From: Megalobrama amblycephala
Lineage: Eukaryota > Chordata > Actinopteri > Cypriniformes > Xenocyprididae
Direction: 5' to 3'
Length of the DNA: 64,000 bases
Assembly: GCF_018812025.1 (NCBI RefSeq)
Contig: NC_063045.1
Location: 54,832,457-54,896,456 of the forward strand
Positions 1 to 10,400 of this stretch are shown here, piece by piece. The position numbers and the translations under genes are program-made. The notes under the pieces were generated by a model. It made no database searches, had not been told where the DNA came from, and was given only the letters and a program-made list of their open reading frames with translations. Position 1 is the stretch's first letter. Every line of letters starts with the position of its first letter.

Positions 1-215
1 GAGAGAATGATCAGGTTTGTTGGAGTGTGAAGCTTCTTGAAGTGAGAGATGGAGATGATCACCAGCAGGTTCAGAAACACAGTCCATGCTGACAACAATG
101 ATACAAACACATACATGATATTGTATTCATATCTAGGGCGCATTCCCTTGATACATGATGAGTTGATGGCAGGAAAGCAGTATTGAGTCTCATGATCCTC
201 TGTCTCATAGGCCAT
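1..215 (-). CDS. taar: TAAR receptor, 5' part only (cut by window edge)
   Basis: N-terminal ~71 codons of a trace amine-associated receptor (class A GPCR); the gene runs off the left edge. The ATG is the complement of 213-215 and opens with the same MAYETEDHETQYCFP N-terminus as the intact copies downstream. Visible are the paired N-terminal cysteines around an NSS glycosylation site, TM1 (VFLNLLVIISIS) and the first intracellular loop (HFKKLHT) into TM2. The family binds biogenic amines at the cell surface and signals through Golf in olfactory neurons. No stop or frameshift is seen in the visible part; whether the rest is intact cannot be judged. A TATA-like box lies upstream at 268-274. Confidence 0.88.
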   Translation of the reverse strand, partial: MAYETEDHETQYCFPAINSSCIKGMRPRYEYNIMYVFVSLLSAWTVFLNLLVIISISHFKKLHTPTNLIIL

Positions 216-335
216 GAGTGAGTCTCCTCCTGTTAGGAGTTTGTTCTGCTCTCCTTACTGTCATTTCATTTATACAGAGTTTGAATCAGACTGGCCCACC
301 CATCTATTGCCCACTCTGATGTAACCTACAAAAAA
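216..335 (-). promoter_or_regulatory. Conserved TAAR 5' block with TATA-like box
   Basis: Sequence immediately 5' of the ATG that is repeated almost unchanged in front of every TAAR here. On the minus strand it reads TATAAAT at 268-274, about 54 bp from the ATG, preceded further out by a conserved stretch around 287-324 (complement of cccactctgatgtaac). Position and conservation suggest a core promoter with a very short 5' UTR; function is inferred. Confidence 0.5.
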
Positions 336-1024
336 AAAGAAAAAGTTTTTTTTACTCTGTCGTGTGCTTCTCAACAACCCACTGTGATAGAATACTGGAC
401 CTACAATAATGAGTATAATAAATGGACTTACCAGCTGTCCAGCAACTCTGCATGAAGCAGGAACAGCAATCCCTCGAGGTCCACACCAGTGGATTTTTAC
501 AACATTTTGGGGCGCTGGAGAAGTTTTGACATGCCCTGGCATTTGTCCTTTTTTCAGTTGCTTATAAAAATATTAATGGCCAAAGTGTAGTTACACTGTA
601 TTCAGCACAAACTAGGCAACCATAATATGTGAGCAACATGTATGTAGATGTTTGTATTTGAGAGAATAACATTTATGCATGGTAAAAAAAAAAAAAAAAA
701 AATGAATTCACTGAAATAGGACCACAAAATACATACTAAATATGTGTCCACAAGTCCTTTGAGTATTGGATGTTTTTGCTTCAAAGTGATGTTAAAACAA
801 TCCTGCCTACTCATTCACATAAATATGGAGGCGCAAATAATCCTGAATAATACTTTGATTCACACCTTTGGAGACAAGTTATACCTGGAAATAAATCATG
901 TTTAAAGCTATAAGTGAACATCACATACCTAGCATTTCCAAAGTGTTTTGTGTTTCTCTGCACTGGAGAGAAAAAAAATGTTCTGCTTCCAGTCAGTGAT
1001 CTCACTATCATATTTTTTTCTTTA

Positions 1025-1424
1025 TAACTGTGTGTATTTTTAAGAAATGGTTATGTGGAGGTTTAGAGGCAGGAGTGGGATTAGCGGCTCAAAACATCTT
1101 TTAAATGCTATATTGTTAGTAAAACTGTCATTGTAGGTTTACATATTTCTGTCTATTACTTTTTGTACATTCTTTTTATATCCTCTATAAAATGGTTATG
1201 TTTGGGTTTGGGGATAGGGTTAAGGGATCTAAAATGTATCTATAAAAAGGTAAAATGGCAAGTATACAAATACTTTAATGATATAAAAGACAAATGATAC
1301 CGGTTACTGGTGTGCATCTTGAGACAAAACAATGGAACTGCCATATTTTAAGATATGCCTGTGCAAGTTAAAATTTTGTGTGTAAATGCACATATGAAAA
1401 CTTATACACACACACACACACACA

Positions 1425-1482
<58 letters not shown>

Positions 1483-1580
1483 GTTTCCATGTTTTATGGG
1501 GACTTATATAACTATATATATAACTATATATATATATATATATTATTTATTTCTTTTTTTACTCTCAAAGTTATGGTAAC
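1025..1580. repeat. Intergenic low-complexity DNA with (CA)n and (TA)n microsatellites
   Basis: Holds a CA/CG-interrupted dinucleotide array (1404-1480) and a TA-rich run (~1513-1543). The phrase gggtttccatgttttatggg (1481-1500) and the AGGGTTA-rich piece near 1200-1250 resemble dispersed fish DNA repeats. Open frames of His/Thr across the array are artefacts of the microsatellite. No gene is seen between 336 and 1600. Confidence 0.6.
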
Positions 1581-1599
1581 AATTGGCTTACATTATATG

Positions 1600-2166
1600 A
1601 ATCACCAAGGACCTAAAGAAAAAAAGACACCTACATCTTGGATGGCCTGAGGATCATCAAATGACTGTGAAACTTTAGTTTATGTCTCAGTTGTTGAATC
1701 TTTTTATATTCATACAAATATTTATACGTTATGACATTTTCTGAAAATAACAGCAGCTGAAAGATAGAGGACACTACTTTTTTTGCTGAGTTTAGTTCTA
1801 CATGACAGTCTTTTGTCATTGTGTTTTTGATCTATAATAACACAGATACAACATGACTGATATTAAGCATAAAGCTCATATCTACCTTTATCATTTATTC
1901 CAGTATACTGAGGATTTACGCTGCTCAGTTTATTTAATGAGCAAATTCAATACAATTTGTGAACATTTCGTCACTCAATGTGTGTATGTAAAGTTTACTT
2001 AATTGTTCAATTTGGACAATATATGCTTTTCAACATCAAATGCAGCAAACATACTCTCTGAAATGAGCTACATACTATTAAGATACATGTAGTTTAAATT
2101 AGAAATAGAAATCATTCAAAGATAATCATATCAACCTTTATAAGTGACAGCTTTACCAGTTTACAA
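1600..2166 (-). other. Conserved TAAR 3' flank
   Basis: Downstream of the TAAR at 2167-3159. The part around 1795-2000 (cagtcttttgtcattgtg, then a run through tatcatttattccagta) is shared with the 3' flanks at 13.58-13.75, 24.6-24.75 and 40.08-40.25 kb. Such conservation is expected from block duplication and may include the 3' UTR. Unlike the 13.4, 17.5 and 32.2 kb copies, this one lacks the CAGTGGTTCCC MITE. Confidence 0.55.
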
Positions 2167-3159
2167 TTATAATTGATGTTCTGTAAAAATATTGACCAGA
2201 GAGGATGCTGGCTGAAATATTTTCAGAGTTAAGACATGTTTAACAGTCTTTTTAAACCAGGGATAAAATAAAGCATAGACCAGAGGATTCATACCTGAGT
2301 TAACATACACAACCCATGTCAAAATGTTTATGGTTGTAGAAGAGGTTACTGATACAGAACAGATATAGTACGGAATCCAGCACAGCAGATAAATTGTCAC
2401 AATGATTCCTAATGTCAGAGCAGCTTTGCGCTCAGATTTTCTCCTCACTGAACCTTCCATTACACATTTCCCATTCATCTGAGAGTTTATAACTTTCACT
2501 TGCTGATGTACTACATAAAAAATCCTCAAATATAAAGTTATGATCAGGATACAAGGACAAATAAAAGACATGAACAGATCAGTGACTATCCAGGTAAAAT
2601 CCATTGTAACAGAACACTCTCCATAACACATGTCTGTTCTGACTGAAGTGTCAAAATATCCTTTAATTAAAAAGGCAGAGTTATAAGTTGAGGAGTAAAC
2701 CCAGCTCAGACAGATGCTTATTGCAGTTTTAGTCGTTGTTATTTTCTGTGGGTACAGTAAAGGGTGACACACAGCCACATAACGATCAATAGCTATTAAA
2801 ACTAAATTGCTAATAGATGCTGAAAGAAGCACTGTAATAAATATTAAATAGAGTCCACAGAAAGTGTGACCAAAGTACCAACACATCTCAGCGAGCCTGA
2901 TGGCCTCTATGGGCATGACAAGTCCAATAAGAAGGTCAGCCACAGCCAGAGAGAGAATGATCAGGTTGGTTGGAGTGTGAAGCTTCTTGAAGTGAGAGAT
3001 GGAGATGATCACCAGCAGGTTCACAAACAAAGTCCATGCTGACAGCAATGATATGAACACAAACATGATATTGTATTCATGTCTGAAGTGTTTTCCCTTG
3101 ATACATGATGAGTTGATGGCAGGAAAGCAGTATTCATGATCCTCTGTCTCATAGGCCAT
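2167..3159 (-). CDS. taar: Trace amine-associated receptor (TAAR), intact
   Basis: Single-exon class A GPCR of 330 residues. Seven membrane segments are readable: TM1 ~32-55, TM2 ~66-88, TM3 ~101-125, TM4 ~146-166, TM5 ~190-213, TM6 ~247-270, TM7 ~280-302. It has DRY (125-127), Trp261 in CWIP (6.48) and the TAAR fingerprint NSGMNPLVYALFYPWF in TM7. Position 3.32 (residue 108, seven after the TM3 cysteine) is Ile, so the classical amine-binding Asp is absent; Asp194 sits at 5.42. Known fish TAARs with this pattern bind amines through TM5. It is slightly shorter than its 333-337-residue neighbours because of small in-frame losses, including two residues after DHE. Family certain; exact subfamily not assigned. 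Confidence 0.95.
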   Translation of the reverse strand: MAYETEDHEYCFPAINSSCIKGKHFRHEYNIMFVFISLLSAWTLFVNLLVIISISHFKKLHTPTNLIILSLAVADLLIGLVMPIEAIRLAEMCWYFGHTFCGLYLIFITVLLSASISNLVLIAIDRYVAVCHPLLYPQKITTTKTAISICLSWVYSSTYNSAFLIKGYFDTSVRTDMCYGECSVTMDFTWIVTDLFMSFICPCILIITLYLRIFYVVHQQVKVINSQMNGKCVMEGSVRRKSERKAALTLGIIVTIYLLCWIPYYICSVSVTSSTTINILTWVVYVNSGMNPLVYALFYPWFKKTVKHVLTLKIFQPASSLVNIFTEHQL

Positions 3160-3290
3160 GAGTGAGTCTCCTTCTTTTAGAAATTTGTTTCGCTCTTCTT
3201 ACTGTCCTTTCATTTATACAATGTCTGAATCAGAATGGCACACCCATCTACCACCCACTCTGATGTAACAAAAAAAAATAAAAAATACAG
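3160..3290 (-). promoter_or_regulatory. Conserved TAAR 5' block with TATA-like box
   Basis: Same block as at 216-335. On the minus strand TATAAAT occupies 3212-3218, ~53 bp from the ATG, followed outward by the conserved stretch ending near 3268. Probable core promoter of the TAAR at 2167-3159; inferred from conservation among paralogues. Confidence 0.5.
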
Positions 3291-3594
3291 GTGTTGTGGT
3301 TATTGCTTCAGTAATCAGCCACGGTAGACCATCCTTCCTTTGAGCAGCTCCTGAAGCTCATCTGAGGTGGTCAGCTTTGTGTGGTTAAGGCTGCATGGCT
3401 GATGATGGCTGCATCTGAAAACTTGGCTAGTAGTTAGTGATAGACCTGAAGGTACTTTTACATCTTGATCCTTCAAAGCAAATCTGTCCTGTGAACTGCC
3501 AAAATTCAAGCACATTACATGTCCCACCAGAGACGGTAATATACTGGATCACCGTTAGACCACAATAAAGGATGCATATCTCTCTGTCCCACAT
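3291..3594. other. Intergenic, nothing recognised
   Basis: About 300 bp between the TAAR promoter block and LINE-derived sequence. Short open frames occur on the minus strand but resemble no family and have no supporting features. Confidence 0.4.
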
Positions 3595-3796
3595 GCAGCT
3601 TTGGGGCTCTCTGATCACTGTTTAGTTCATCTAGCCAGGCAGAAACTGAAATCCGTTAAACCTGTTTTAAGGACTGTTAAAAGATGGACTAATGAAGCAG
3701 AGCAGGATTTACAAGCCTGCTACGATTGCACTGACTGGAGTGTTTTTGAAGCTGTAGCCACCGATCTGGGTGAGCTTACAGATATTGTAACATCAG
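3595..3796 (+). pseudogene. Non-LTR retrotransposon fragment (end of endonuclease domain)
   Basis: The translation GLSDHCLVHL followed by a VKRWTNEAEQDL segment is typical of the end of the apurinic-type endonuclease domain and the linker before the reverse transcriptase in fish LINEs (SDH is the conserved catalytic motif of this nuclease fold). Only ~65 codons remain, cut off at ~3796 where hAT-like sequence begins. A dead fragment. Confidence 0.6.
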
Positions 3797-4620
3797 AGGT
3801 AAGGTATTTGAGTACATGTTACTGTTACTGTACTTAAGTATCTTTTTGGCTACTTTGTAGTTGTACTGAGTATCAAAGATATTAGCAACTTTTACTCTCT
3901 ACTTGACTACATTTTTGAACGAGTAAATGTACTTTTTACTCCAATTTGTGATGAGTAATGCAATTACACATTACATTTTGCATGGCACCTAACTTTTTCT
4001 GCAGCAGTTTGTTTCTGCAATAAAGAAGCAATATCGCCATCTAAGGGCATTGAAGGTACTATATCATGTGTGTTTTACCCAAACTTGTCAAAAAAGGCTA
4101 CTTTACATGAATGCGAATGCATTAGCAGGTAGTTTCTGTGAATCACAGTTGTTTGATTTAGGAGATGAGGACATGGCTGCAGCTGGTGATGAGGCCAAAA
4201 CCAGCACATCCAGAGCAAGTAGACTTTTTTGACTATTACTTAACATTATTTTATTTATCCACTATATTGACAATATCTTTTGTTGAATGATATTGGTTTA
4301 CTTTTGGACTTTTTGTGTACTTGAGCTTAACTGAGACTTGAGAGTTTGTAGACGTTAAGAGGCTGTTTGAGGTGTATATTGAAGTGTTCAGTTTTATTTT
4401 GATTTTAGAAAATAAACATGATTTCTCATCTTACAAATCTGTTTCTTGTTTTTCACTGGCATGTCTCTCAGGTGTTGAGGACTAGTGCATCTTTGAGACT
4501 ACATTCAGTATGAGTAAAATACTTAAGTACTGTTAAAATCAGATACTCTAAGACTTTTACTCAAGTCATATTAGAATTGGTGATTTGTAACTTGCAAAGG
4601 AGTAAAATGTTTTTCACTTT
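3797..4620. mobile_element. Non-autonomous hAT (Tol2-like) element remnant
   Basis: The left end starts cagaggt and carries the AGTA/ACTT-rich motif series (gtacttaagta, tactttttactcc) typical of Tol2-type hAT subterminal repeats. The right part (~4500-4610) carries the inverted counterparts (acttaagtac, cttttactcaagt). The ~800 bp between has no transposase. Exact right terminus and target duplication are not clear, so classification rests on the subterminal motifs. Confidence 0.45.
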
Positions 4621-4688
4621 AAAATAATGGTCCAGATCACTAGTAGTTACTGCATGGTGACTAGGTAACACTTGAGTTATGCATTTTA

Positions 4689-5135
4689 TTACTGGTCCCA
4701 CTGCTATCCGGGGAGTCCCAGGTAGCGGCGCAGCAGCTTCCGGTGCAGAACCTCCTGTTCTTTGACGACCTAAAGAGGGCCATTCTCCAGCGGGTCCATC
4801 CCTTCGTGATGGCCCAACAGCTCCGGGACTCCTGCCGCAAATGGTTGCTGGCCGACGGAGGTGATGTGGAGAGCATCACTGATCGCGTGGTACTGGAGCA
4901 GTTCATCACTCGGCTCCCCAGGAGAACCGCAGAGTGGGTCCAGTGCCCCACGTCGCTGGAGTTGGCCATACATCTCGCAGAGGACCACATGGTGGCGTGC
5001 CCCGGGGTTGGCAAACCCCTTCCATCTGTCTCTCTCTCTCCTTCTGTTCCCCCTCCTTCTCTCTCTCGACCTGTCCCTCTACCCAGGTCCCGTCCGCCCG
5101 GCCCTCCTCGAGTCCCGCCCTGGGGGCGGGAATAA
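4689..5135 (+). pseudogene. Retrotransposon gag remnant (SCAN-like capsid)
   Basis: The open frame enters at ~4689 (LVPLLSGESQVAAQQLPVQ) and runs to a stop at 5133-5135. The segment FVMAQQLRDSCRKWLL to LAIHLAEDHM matches the capsid region from which the vertebrate SCAN domain is known to derive. The middle of the domain is internally deleted around ILQRV/HPFVM (~4790), and a Pro/Ser-rich tail follows. Reading continues into the zinc-knuckle frame only after a frameshift. Confidence 0.7.
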
Positions 5136-5160
5136 CCAGACTGTGTATTCGGCGCCATGA

Positions 5161-5750
5161 TTGGCACTGGCCGGGTTGGACCCCTCTGCTGTTTCTCCGC
5201 TCTCTCCACATCAGCCGCCTAATCCACTTCCTGCCACTGGAGCGGCGGGGAAGTTTGGGCCGGCCTGCTGGCGTTGCGGGGACCCGGACCATTTTATTGA
5301 CAGGTGTCCGGTTATGGAGGTGGGGACAATGATCTGGGTCCCGGATGTCCCGCAGGCTGCCCCTGGTCAAGCTGGGTGGTACCAAATACCTGTGAGTATC
5401 AAGGGGGGTAACTATCAGGCTTTGATGGATTCAGGATGTAACCAAACCTCGATTCATCAAAGTCTGATACAATCCGGGACATTGGATACAAGCCGCATGG
5501 TTAAGGTGCGGTGTGTGCACGGGGATGTGATGGAATATCCTTTTGTCATTATTTAATTTCAGGGTCAAAAGCATAGTGTTGAGGTGGCAGTTAATCTGCA
5601 CCTCCGGCATCCGTTAATTTTGGGAACCAATTGGCCAGCGTTTACAGAATTATTGGGGGTTTTATGTACGGATGCCTCTTGGGGAAAAAATGCACTGGAG
5701 GGGAACGCGAGTGTGCAGGCGGGAGAGACTGAATCGGGACCACTGGGTAC
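5161..5750 (+). pseudogene. Retrotransposon nucleocapsid knuckle and aspartic protease remnant
   Basis: A CX2CX4HX4C zinc knuckle (CWRCGDPDHFIDRC) at ~5263-5307 is followed by the protease active-site motif MDSG (~5425) and the segment HLRHPLILGTNWPAF typical of the C-terminal half of gypsy proteases. One in-frame TAA at 5554-5556 splits the protease; the frame continues beyond it. RNA-binding and polyprotein cleavage would have been the roles. Confidence 0.7.
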
Positions 5751-7280
5751 TGCCTCAGGGGAACGGAGTGAAATCGAGAGACTTATTTTCTCGGAGCGTG
5801 ATGATTTTCCCCTGGAGCAGTCTCAGGATGAGACGCTGAAACGCGCGTTTGAACAGGTCAGTACCATCGACGGTCAACCTCTCCATCCTGGACAACCGCT
5901 TACTTATCCATATTTTGCAATTATAAAAAATAGGTTGTATCGAGTGACCCAAGACGCTCAAACAAAAGAAGATACAACCCAGTTGTTAGTGCCTAGGAGC
6001 CACAGGGAAATGCTTTTCCAAGGGGACGACACTAAATCGCCTCATGAACCGATTTTTTTGGCTGGGCATTCATGAGAATGTGCGCAGGTGGTGCGCGTCT
6101 TGTCGTGAATGTCAGTTGGTAAACCCACCGGCCACCCCAAAAGCGCCTTTGCGCCCTCTTCCATTAATGCAGGTCCCCTTCAAGAGAATTGGCATGGACC
6201 TCATCGGGCCATTAGAGCGATCAGCACGAGGACATCGTTTTGCATTAGTCATTGTGGATTATGCAACACGATGTCCGGAAGCAGTGGCTCTCCACAACAT
6301 TTCCGCTAAGAGTGTTGCTGACGCACTGTTTTCTTTAATCTCCCGAGTGGGGATTCCCAAGGAAATCCTCACTGATCAGGGCACGGTGTTTATGTCACGT
6401 ACGTTACGCGAACTTTACGAATTATTGGGCATTAAATCGATTCACACCAGCGTCTTTCACCCAAAAATAGACGTGCTGGTCGAACGTTTTAATTGCACGC
6501 TTAAAACAATGATTCGTAAATTCGTGCAGGAAGATGCCAAAAATTGGGATAGATGGTTGGAACCTCTGTTGATCGCTGTGCGAGAGGTCCCGCAAGCCTC
6601 CACGGGGATTTCCCCCTTCGAGCCTCTCTATGGTCGTCAGCCCAGAGGGGTGTTAGACGTCATAAGAGAGGCTTGGGAGGATGGACCGTCTCAATCAAAA
6701 AACGAAATTCAGTATGTGCTGGACCTGAGAACAAAACTCCACACTTTGGGGCGGCTGTCTATGGAGAATTTGTTACAGGCCCAGGACAAACAGAGCCGGC
6801 TGTATAACAGAGGGACTAATTTGCGTAAATTTGCACCGGGAGATAAAGTGCTTGTATTGCTCCCAACGTCAAGTTCAAAATTACTTGCAAAGTGGCAAGG
6901 ACCGTTTGAGGTCACACGGCAAGTTGGAGAGCTCGATTATGAGGTAATACGCTCAGATAGGAGGGGAGCACGTCAAATTTACCACCTCAGTCTCCTTAAA
7001 AAATGGAATGAGGGAGAATCAGTGATGCTGGCGACGGTGATTAGCGGAGGGGATGATCTTGGGCCAGAGGCGAATATAAAAAAAGAATCTCTCGCACTGG
7101 CCCCAGGGGGAGATCATCTCTCGCCCTCCCAGCTCATTGATTTATCCAAATTACAGGCAGAGTTTGCTGACGTGTTTTCTCCCCTACCTGGGCATACAAA
7201 TCTCATTCAGCACCATATCGAGACAGAGCCGGACGTGGTGGTTCGCAGCCGGCCATATCGATTACCTGAACACAAGAAAA
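5751..7280 (+). pseudogene. Retrotransposon integrase (upstream of RT)
   Basis: The N-terminal zinc-binding domain has lost its His half through a deletion and frameshift at ~6020-6030, but CASCREC remains. The core shows GMDLIGPL (first Asp), LTDQGTVF (second Asp) and VERFN (Glu) in the DDE spacing of retroviral-type integrases. The usual HPQTDG motif is altered to HPKIDV. A C-terminal domain with KWQGPFEV follows (~6880-6990). The frame ends in a frameshift at the A-run 7273-7280, where the RT frame takes over. It lies 5' of RT, the Gmr1-like order. Confidence 0.85.
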
Positions 7281-8342
7281 AAAGTAGTTCAGGAAGAATT
7301 AGGGGCAATGCTTGAAATGGGAGTAATAGAAGAATCCAACAGTAACTGGGCGAGCCCGATAGTTTTGGTTCCTAAAACGGATGGCTCAGTGCGGTTCTGT
7401 GTGGATTATCGCAAGGTGAATGCTGTGTCGAAATTCGATGTGTATCCAATGCCACGGGTTGACAAATTGCTTGACCGGCTCGGTAGGGCTCGTTTTTATT
7501 CAACATTGGACTTAACAAAGGGTTATTGGCAGATCCCCTTGTCTCCATTATCCCGAGAAAAAACAGCTTTCACGACGCCGTTTGGATTACATCAATTTGT
7601 TACATTTCCGTTCGGGCTGTTTGGGGCACCGGCTACCTTTCAGCAGCTGATGGACGGGGTGCTACGGCCCCATGCTGCATATGCTGCTGCCTATTTAGAT
7701 GATGTTATTATATTTAGTAATGACTGGCAACGGCATATGCAGCATTTGAGGGCTGTCTTAAAGTCGCTGAGGGTGGCCGGGCTCACGGCCAACCCGAAGA
7801 AGTGCAATTGGGCGCGTGGAAGTAAAGTATCTGGGCTTCCACTTGGGGCATGGACAGGTGCGTCCCCAAATTGATAAGACTGCAGCAGTTGCGACCTGTC
7901 CGCGCCCCAAGACCAAAAAGGAGGTAAGACAGTTTTTGGGGCTGGCGGGATATTATAGGAGGTTTGTGCCTAATTATTCGGACCTCACCAGCCCCTTGAC
8001 TGATCTTACTAAAAAGGAGGCACCTGATACGGTTCAATGGACGGAGCTGTGCCAGCAGGCATTTACCCAGGTAAAGGCTGCTCTGTGTGGCAGGCCGTTG
8101 CTTCACTCTCCTGATTTTTCTCTCCCTTTTGTGTTGCAGACTGATGCATCAGACAGGGGGCTGGGTGCAGTCCTGGCCCATGAGATAGAGGGGGAGGAAT
8201 GGCCGGTGCTGTACATTAGTCGTAAGCTCTCTAAGAGAGAGACTAAGTACAGCACCGTGGAGTGTTTGGCCATCAGGTGGGCCGTCCTCACCCTCCGCTA
8301 TTATCTCCTGGGACAGGAATTCACCCTCTGTTCGGATCACGG
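7281..8342 (+). pseudogene. Retrotransposon reverse transcriptase and RNase H
   Basis: RT motifs in order: WASPIVLVPKTDGSVRFCVD, STLDLTKGYWQIPL, FVTFPFGLFGAPATFQ and the catalytic YLDDVIIFS (~7695-7720), all intact. A frameshift near 7815-7830 moves into a second frame carrying FLGLAGYYRRFVP and the RNase H start (LQTDASDRGLGAVL, SRKLSKRETKYST). RNase H is cut at CSDH (~8340), losing its C-terminal third. Would have made element cDNA; non-functional now. Confidence 0.85.
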
Positions 8343-8440
8343 ATTCGGATTGTTATTTCTTATTTTGTGTCAATAAAAGCAGCCAGTAGTCAAAGCCGAC
8401 CCTGTCCTCTTCCTTCCTGAGTGAAATAACATTGTTACAA

Positions 8441-8905
8441 CTAGGAAAGCAGATGGTGTTTCACCTGCCAGTTTAAAAGTCTGCGCTGACCAACTGTCCC
8501 CAATCTTCACTCAGATCTTCAACAAATCACTGGAGCAGTGTGAAGTTCTGTGCTTCTTCAAATGCTCCACTATCATTCCGGTCCCCAAAAAAGCCCCAAA
8601 TCACTGGACATAATGACTACAGACCTGTTGCTCTCACTTCTGTGGTCATGAAGTTGTTTGAAAGACTGGTGCTGGCCTGCCTGAAGAACATCACTGGACC
8701 CCTGCTGCACCCCCTGTAGTTTGCTTACAAAGGAAAAAGGTCTGTGAATGATGCAGTCAACATGGGACTGCATTATATTCTGCAACATCTCGACAGACCT
8801 GGGACTAACACAAGGATCTTATTTGTGGACATCAGTTTGGTCACAACAACCTGGAGCTTAACACACTCAAAATAGTGGAGATAATAGTGGACTTCAGGAG
8901 AAACA
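8441..8905 (+). pseudogene. Non-LTR retrotransposon reverse-transcriptase fragment
   Basis: Translation gives KADGVSPASLKVCADQL, then VPKKAP, YRPVALTSVVMKLFERL, FAYKGKRSVNDAVN and ARILFVD-like text, the fingers/palm of LINE RTs of the L2/CR1/Rex type. In-frame stops (for instance after HPL and NHWT) and an internal deletion jumping to LNTLKIVEIIVDFRRN show decay. No ORF1 or 3' tail is attached. Confidence 0.65.
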
Positions 8906-9700
8906 CCCCTGCACTTATTTACCTATTATTTAAAGGGGACCTACTAGGCAAAATTCACTTTTATAAGGTATTTGGTATTTGAAAACAGATGTGTGTCTGC
9001 AATGTGTGAGAACAACCAGCCTTTAATGGTAAAAATCTACTCACTCATTTTTTTTTTTTATAATTCCCATAATTCCCATTCACCAGTTTCTTCAAACAAG
9101 CTGATTCAGATTCCCCCCTAAAATGACATCATCAGAGAGAGAGCCCCGCTTCTCCACCAGAGTCCACCATTTCTGTATCATCCCTGTAGCAGCTGGAGTT
9201 GTACAATGTCTGCATCTGTGTTTTGGGATGTATCAATGCACATAAGAGTCTCCATAGACTCCTGTGAGTCTGAGTCACCAGGGACATCATGGTTAAATTT
9301 CATTTTCGAAGGAAATGTCCCAAAGAAAATATTAGATATGGACTATAAATGCAATTTGTGCAATACACTACATTGATAAAAATCATCCAATATCCTCTTT
9401 ATGTTTTAGAATAAATATATCAAAATATCCATTAAAACAAAAATTGTATAAAATACTTCAGATAAAGGTTTTAATAAAGTGTTGATTTATTCATTTCCAC
9501 TGGCCAAATAGTATTTTAATAGTTTAAAACAATTCGAATTAAATTTATGCGGTTTTGCTGATAAGGTGAACATATCATTTAGGAAGTTTATAGGCTATTT
9601 TTAGTGGAAACGTATAGGCCTACTTATTTATTGCAGTGTAATCGTCTGTCTCGGCGCGTCACTGACAAAGTATTTAAAAAAAGGAAATGTGCAAATCTTA
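8906..9700. repeat. Dispersed-repeat-like AT-rich segment
   Basis: Begins ttaaaggggacctactaggc and continues through gtgtgaacaacc-like text, resembling a fish DNA-transposon-derived dispersed repeat. The rest to ~9700 is AT-rich with no coding signal. Classification is by general resemblance only. Confidence 0.3.
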
Positions 9701-10244
9701 CCGTTTTCCTCAAATTATATCCTTCAAATACAGTGGTAACTGTTTGAAGATCCTTCACACGACATCAACACCTCCTGCAGCTGTGGTTGTACAGTAAGAT
9801 ATTATCATTGGAGCTCTTCAAACTGGACAGCGGACCGTTCGACCACCGAATCCAGCAGTGTCTTCCATAATATCCAAGGTAAGTGTGCATCACTGATCAT
9901 CGTTCTTCTCGCTAAAATATTTTGTCATAACATCTGCAGTTTAGATAGTAAAATACTATCTAAATTCATATATTTTTTGTTTAACTTCTCCGTAATGACT
10001 GCGTGTAATTTCAGTGCTTATCATCAATAGTGAAAGTGTCATATTAATGAAAACGTGTAAACTATATCAAAATGAAAACGTGAGTTTCCATGCGAGTTCA
10101 AATCATTCTTTTATTTATTTAAACTGTTATTGTAAACATGCACTGTATTTATGATTATGACTTATAATGAGGATTTAAAGTGGTTTTCCCTCATCTGCCA
10201 TCAGTCCCTCAGCTCACCATCGGTGTCACCAAACTGCTCCGTCT
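9701..10244. other. Intergenic, nothing recognised
   Basis: AT-rich non-coding DNA with no long open frame, no terminal repeats and no similarity to other parts of the window that I can see. Confidence 0.4.
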
Positions 10245-10400
10245 CCAAAATGTGTGTACGCATGGGTCAAACTTTGCGTGTAGGTGCGCACATTTTCCCA
10301 TCAAGTTTTTCTTTATAAATCCCACCGTTTGTGCAGGAACCGGCATACGCATGTTTTCAGCCCTGTTTTGTGCGTACGCACGCTTTATAAATGAGGCCCC
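10245..10400. mobile_element. DNA-transposon fragment (tttataaatgaggccc end)
   Basis: The stretch runs from tgtgtgtacgcatggg to cgcactttataaatgaggcccc-like sequence near 10380-10400, the end of a repeat family common in teleosts with GCGTACGCAC subterminal motifs. Only a ~155 bp fragment is present. The 154-codon open frame across it joins this fragment to the recombinase relic that follows and is not a gene. Confidence 0.45.

Larger units (their letters stand above)
4689..8440 (+). mobile_element. Decayed Ty3/gypsy retrotransposon, Gmr1-like domain order
   Basis: Plus-strand LTR-retrotransposon body. Domains in order: SCAN-like gag, CCHC zinc knuckle, aspartic protease, integrase, reverse transcriptase, RNase H. 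Integrase before reverse transcriptase is the diagnostic arrangement of Gmr1-like Ty3/gypsy elements, opposite to ordinary gypsy elements. The 5' LTR and gag start are missing (homology begins inside gag at ~4689). RNase H breaks off at ~8342, and a short AATAAA-containing piece (8343-8440) may be the end of the 3' LTR. Stops, frameshifts and deletions show it is dead. GC content is clearly above the AT-rich surroundings. Confidence 0.85.

Noticed and set aside
1355..1650. His/Thr-rich open frames across CA arrays (also 15745-15972 and 29493-29675)
   Set aside because: Translated dinucleotide microsatellites.
4661..5385. Minus-strand frames of 159-182 codons
   Set aside because: GC-rich shadow frames opposite retrotransposon gag and protease; composition typical of antisense translation.
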